From Candidatus Bipolaricaulota bacterium (lineage in GTDB: Bacteria; Bipolaricaulota; Bipolaricaulia; UBA7950; UBA9294): 6,890 bases of DNA. The position numbers and the translations under genes are program-made. The notes under the pieces are model-generated. The model saw only the letters and a program-made list of their open reading frames with translations, did no database searches and was not told where the DNA came from. Shown piece by piece: positions 6,492 through 6,890 of this stretch (the stretch's first letter is position 1; each line of letters starts with the position of its first letter). Location: positions 1 through 6,890 of the forward strand of contig JAUWOJ010000057.1 of assembly GCA_030612175.1 (NCBI GenBank). Reading direction: 5' to 3'.

Positions 6492-6551
6492 AAGGATTGT
6501 CACAGGAAGAAATGTATCGTACTCTGATTTCTTTGAGCCGTGACAATCCTT
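6492..6551. terminator. Long hairpin between convergent genes, possible bidirectional terminator
   Basis: The outer arms AAGGATTGTCAC (6492-6503) and GTGACAATCCTT (6540-6551) are a perfect 12-bp inverted repeat. Inside, AAGAAAT (6507-6513) pairs with ATTTCTT (6527-6533), extendable by one G-T pair. This gives a two-part stem with a 13-nt loop and a small internal bulge. It begins 9 nt after the tgt stop and ends 5 nt beyond the stop of the leftward small gene, so it can fold in both transcripts. A T-rich run (TTTTTCTT) comes 11 nt or more after the stem on the plus strand and none on the minus strand, so it is not a textbook intrinsic terminator. It may protect 3' ends instead. Confidence 0.55.
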
Positions 6552-6556
6552 AGAAT

Positions 6557-6727
6557 CTAAGCTTTTTCTTCCTTGGTAAGGTACTGCAGGATTGCATCAA
6601 CGACTAGGTAGTTAATCGAACGATCCCGCTTCTCACTCAGCCGAATCAATCGCTCAACAGGACTCTGTTCCATCTTCTTCTGGGGAATATAGATGGACAG
6701 CTTATCCAAGATTTGCTTGTTAGCCAT
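6557..6727 (-). CDS. Small ribbon-helix-helix DNA-binding protein
   Basis: The product is 56 aa, which I translated directly from the minus strand. A short strand (KLSIYIP, 9-15) is followed by helix A (about 23-33, VERLIRLSEKR), a turn (DRS, 35-37) and helix B (38-51, INYLVVDAILQYLT). This is the order and spacing of a CopG/Arc-type ribbon-helix-helix repressor, which dimerises and reads DNA with the paired strand. AGGAGGT (6734-6740) lies 6 nt before the ATG, a full anti-Shine-Dalgarno match, so the start is firm. It converges on tgt, with the hairpin between them. The upstream dyads suggest self-repression. It could be an orphan antitoxin, but no toxin-like partner follows it, and the upstream side runs off the window after 163 bp. 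The fold is likely; the target is unknown. Confidence 0.8.
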   Translation of the reverse strand: MANKQILDKLSIYIPQKKMEQSPVERLIRLSEKRDRSINYLVVDAILQYLTKEEKA

Positions 6728-6733
6728 ATCCCG

Positions 6734-6740
6734 ACCTCCT
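6734..6740 (-). promoter_or_regulatory. Full-length Shine-Dalgarno for the small RHH gene
   Basis: The minus strand reads AGGAGGT, then 6 nt, then ATG at 6727. It is the strongest ribosome site in the window and argues that this 56-codon frame is a real gene. Confidence 0.8.
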
Positions 6741-6772
6741 CTTTATAGTATTTCTTGAATCTTCTCTTATCT

Positions 6773-6808
6773 GTTCACTACTGAACGAACATGTTCTTAT
6801 ATTATAAG
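6773..6808. promoter_or_regulatory. Clustered palindromes and -10 element upstream of the RHH gene
   Basis: Three dyads abut. GTTCA-CTAC-TGAAC (6773-6786) is followed at once by the perfect palindrome GAACATGTTC (6787-6796), then by CTTATATTATAAG (6796-6808). The first two supply four GTTC/GAAC half-sites in 24 bp. A perfect minus-strand TATAAT (6801-6806) sits in the third, although the -35 position (6824-6829, GTAGAA) is poor. The start point would fall near 6794, inside the GAACATGTTC palindrome, so a bound repressor would block initiation. The operator role is inferred. Confidence 0.45.
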
Positions 6809-6845
6809 TATTTGTCATCTTAATTCTACCTTAAAAAGAGGACAA

Positions 6846-6877
6846 CTATATATAGATTTGAGCCAATATAGATATTG
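6846..6877. repeat. Two further AT-rich palindromes
   Basis: CTATATATAG (6846-6855) is a perfect palindrome, and CAATAT-AG-ATATTG (6864-6877) is a perfect 6-2-6 inverted repeat. They lie 119-150 bp upstream of the RHH start, in DNA much richer in A and T than the rest of the window. They may be regulatory sites for this gene or for a gene beyond the right edge. Dyads are common by chance in AT-rich DNA. Confidence 0.3.
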
Positions 6878-6890
6878 AGGGGTTCTTGAT

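Noticed and set aside
6449..6553. A 34-codon plus-strand frame overlapping the end of tgt and the hairpin
   Set aside because: It has only a weak upstream ribosome site and no recognisable fold. Its sequence is fully constrained by tgt at one end and by the inverted repeat at the other.

Overview
The window is about 6.9 kb of bacterial chromosome with moderate GC. It holds six protein-coding genes in three transcription units, flanked by two non-coding stretches. The bacterial signs are strong Shine-Dalgarno sites (AAGGAG, GGAGG, AGGAGGT), sigma70-type promoter hexamers, an Sec signal peptide, and a bacterial-type tRNA-guanine transglycosylase with no archaeal PUA extension. I cannot name the species. 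The mix of a NosD-like beta-helix exoprotein, a DUF4015 glycoside-hydrolase-like protein and a queuine-salvage gene would suit a deep-branching, possibly uncultured lineage (Bipolaricaulota or Chloroflexota-like), but that is only a guess.

Layout. Positions 1-391 are a pyrimidine-rich spacer with short runs of 7-bp periodicity. Two leftward genes follow, an exported parallel beta-helix protein with a C-terminal DUF192 domain (1050-2942) and a SerB-like HAD phosphatase (392-1057). They overlap by 8 bp and are read from a promoter at 2986-3014. A divergent intergenic region separates them from a rightward gene for a membrane-anchored DUF4015 TIM-barrel protein (3159-4184). A separate promoter at 4220-4248 then drives a rightward pair: a DUF2419/Qng1 queuosine-5'-phosphate glycosidase (4285-5241) and a tRNA-guanine transglycosylase (5241-6482), joined by a one-base TGATG stop/start overlap. 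A large hairpin (6492-6551) sits between tgt and a convergent 56-aa ribbon-helix-helix protein (6557-6727). The AT-rich upstream region of that small gene carries several dyads that look like operators.

The most interesting unit is qng1-tgt. Qng1 releases the queuine base from queuosine 5'-phosphate, and a transglycosylase can place queuine directly into tRNA. Together they make a two-gene salvage route to the Q34 modification that needs no de novo preQ1 synthesis. The transglycosylase departs from the preQ1-type consensus exactly at its substrate pocket (GGSLGRS in place of GGLAVGEG) and carries an insertion of about 30 residues, as expected if it takes queuine. The two exported proteins are probably envelope functions unrelated to the tRNA pair.
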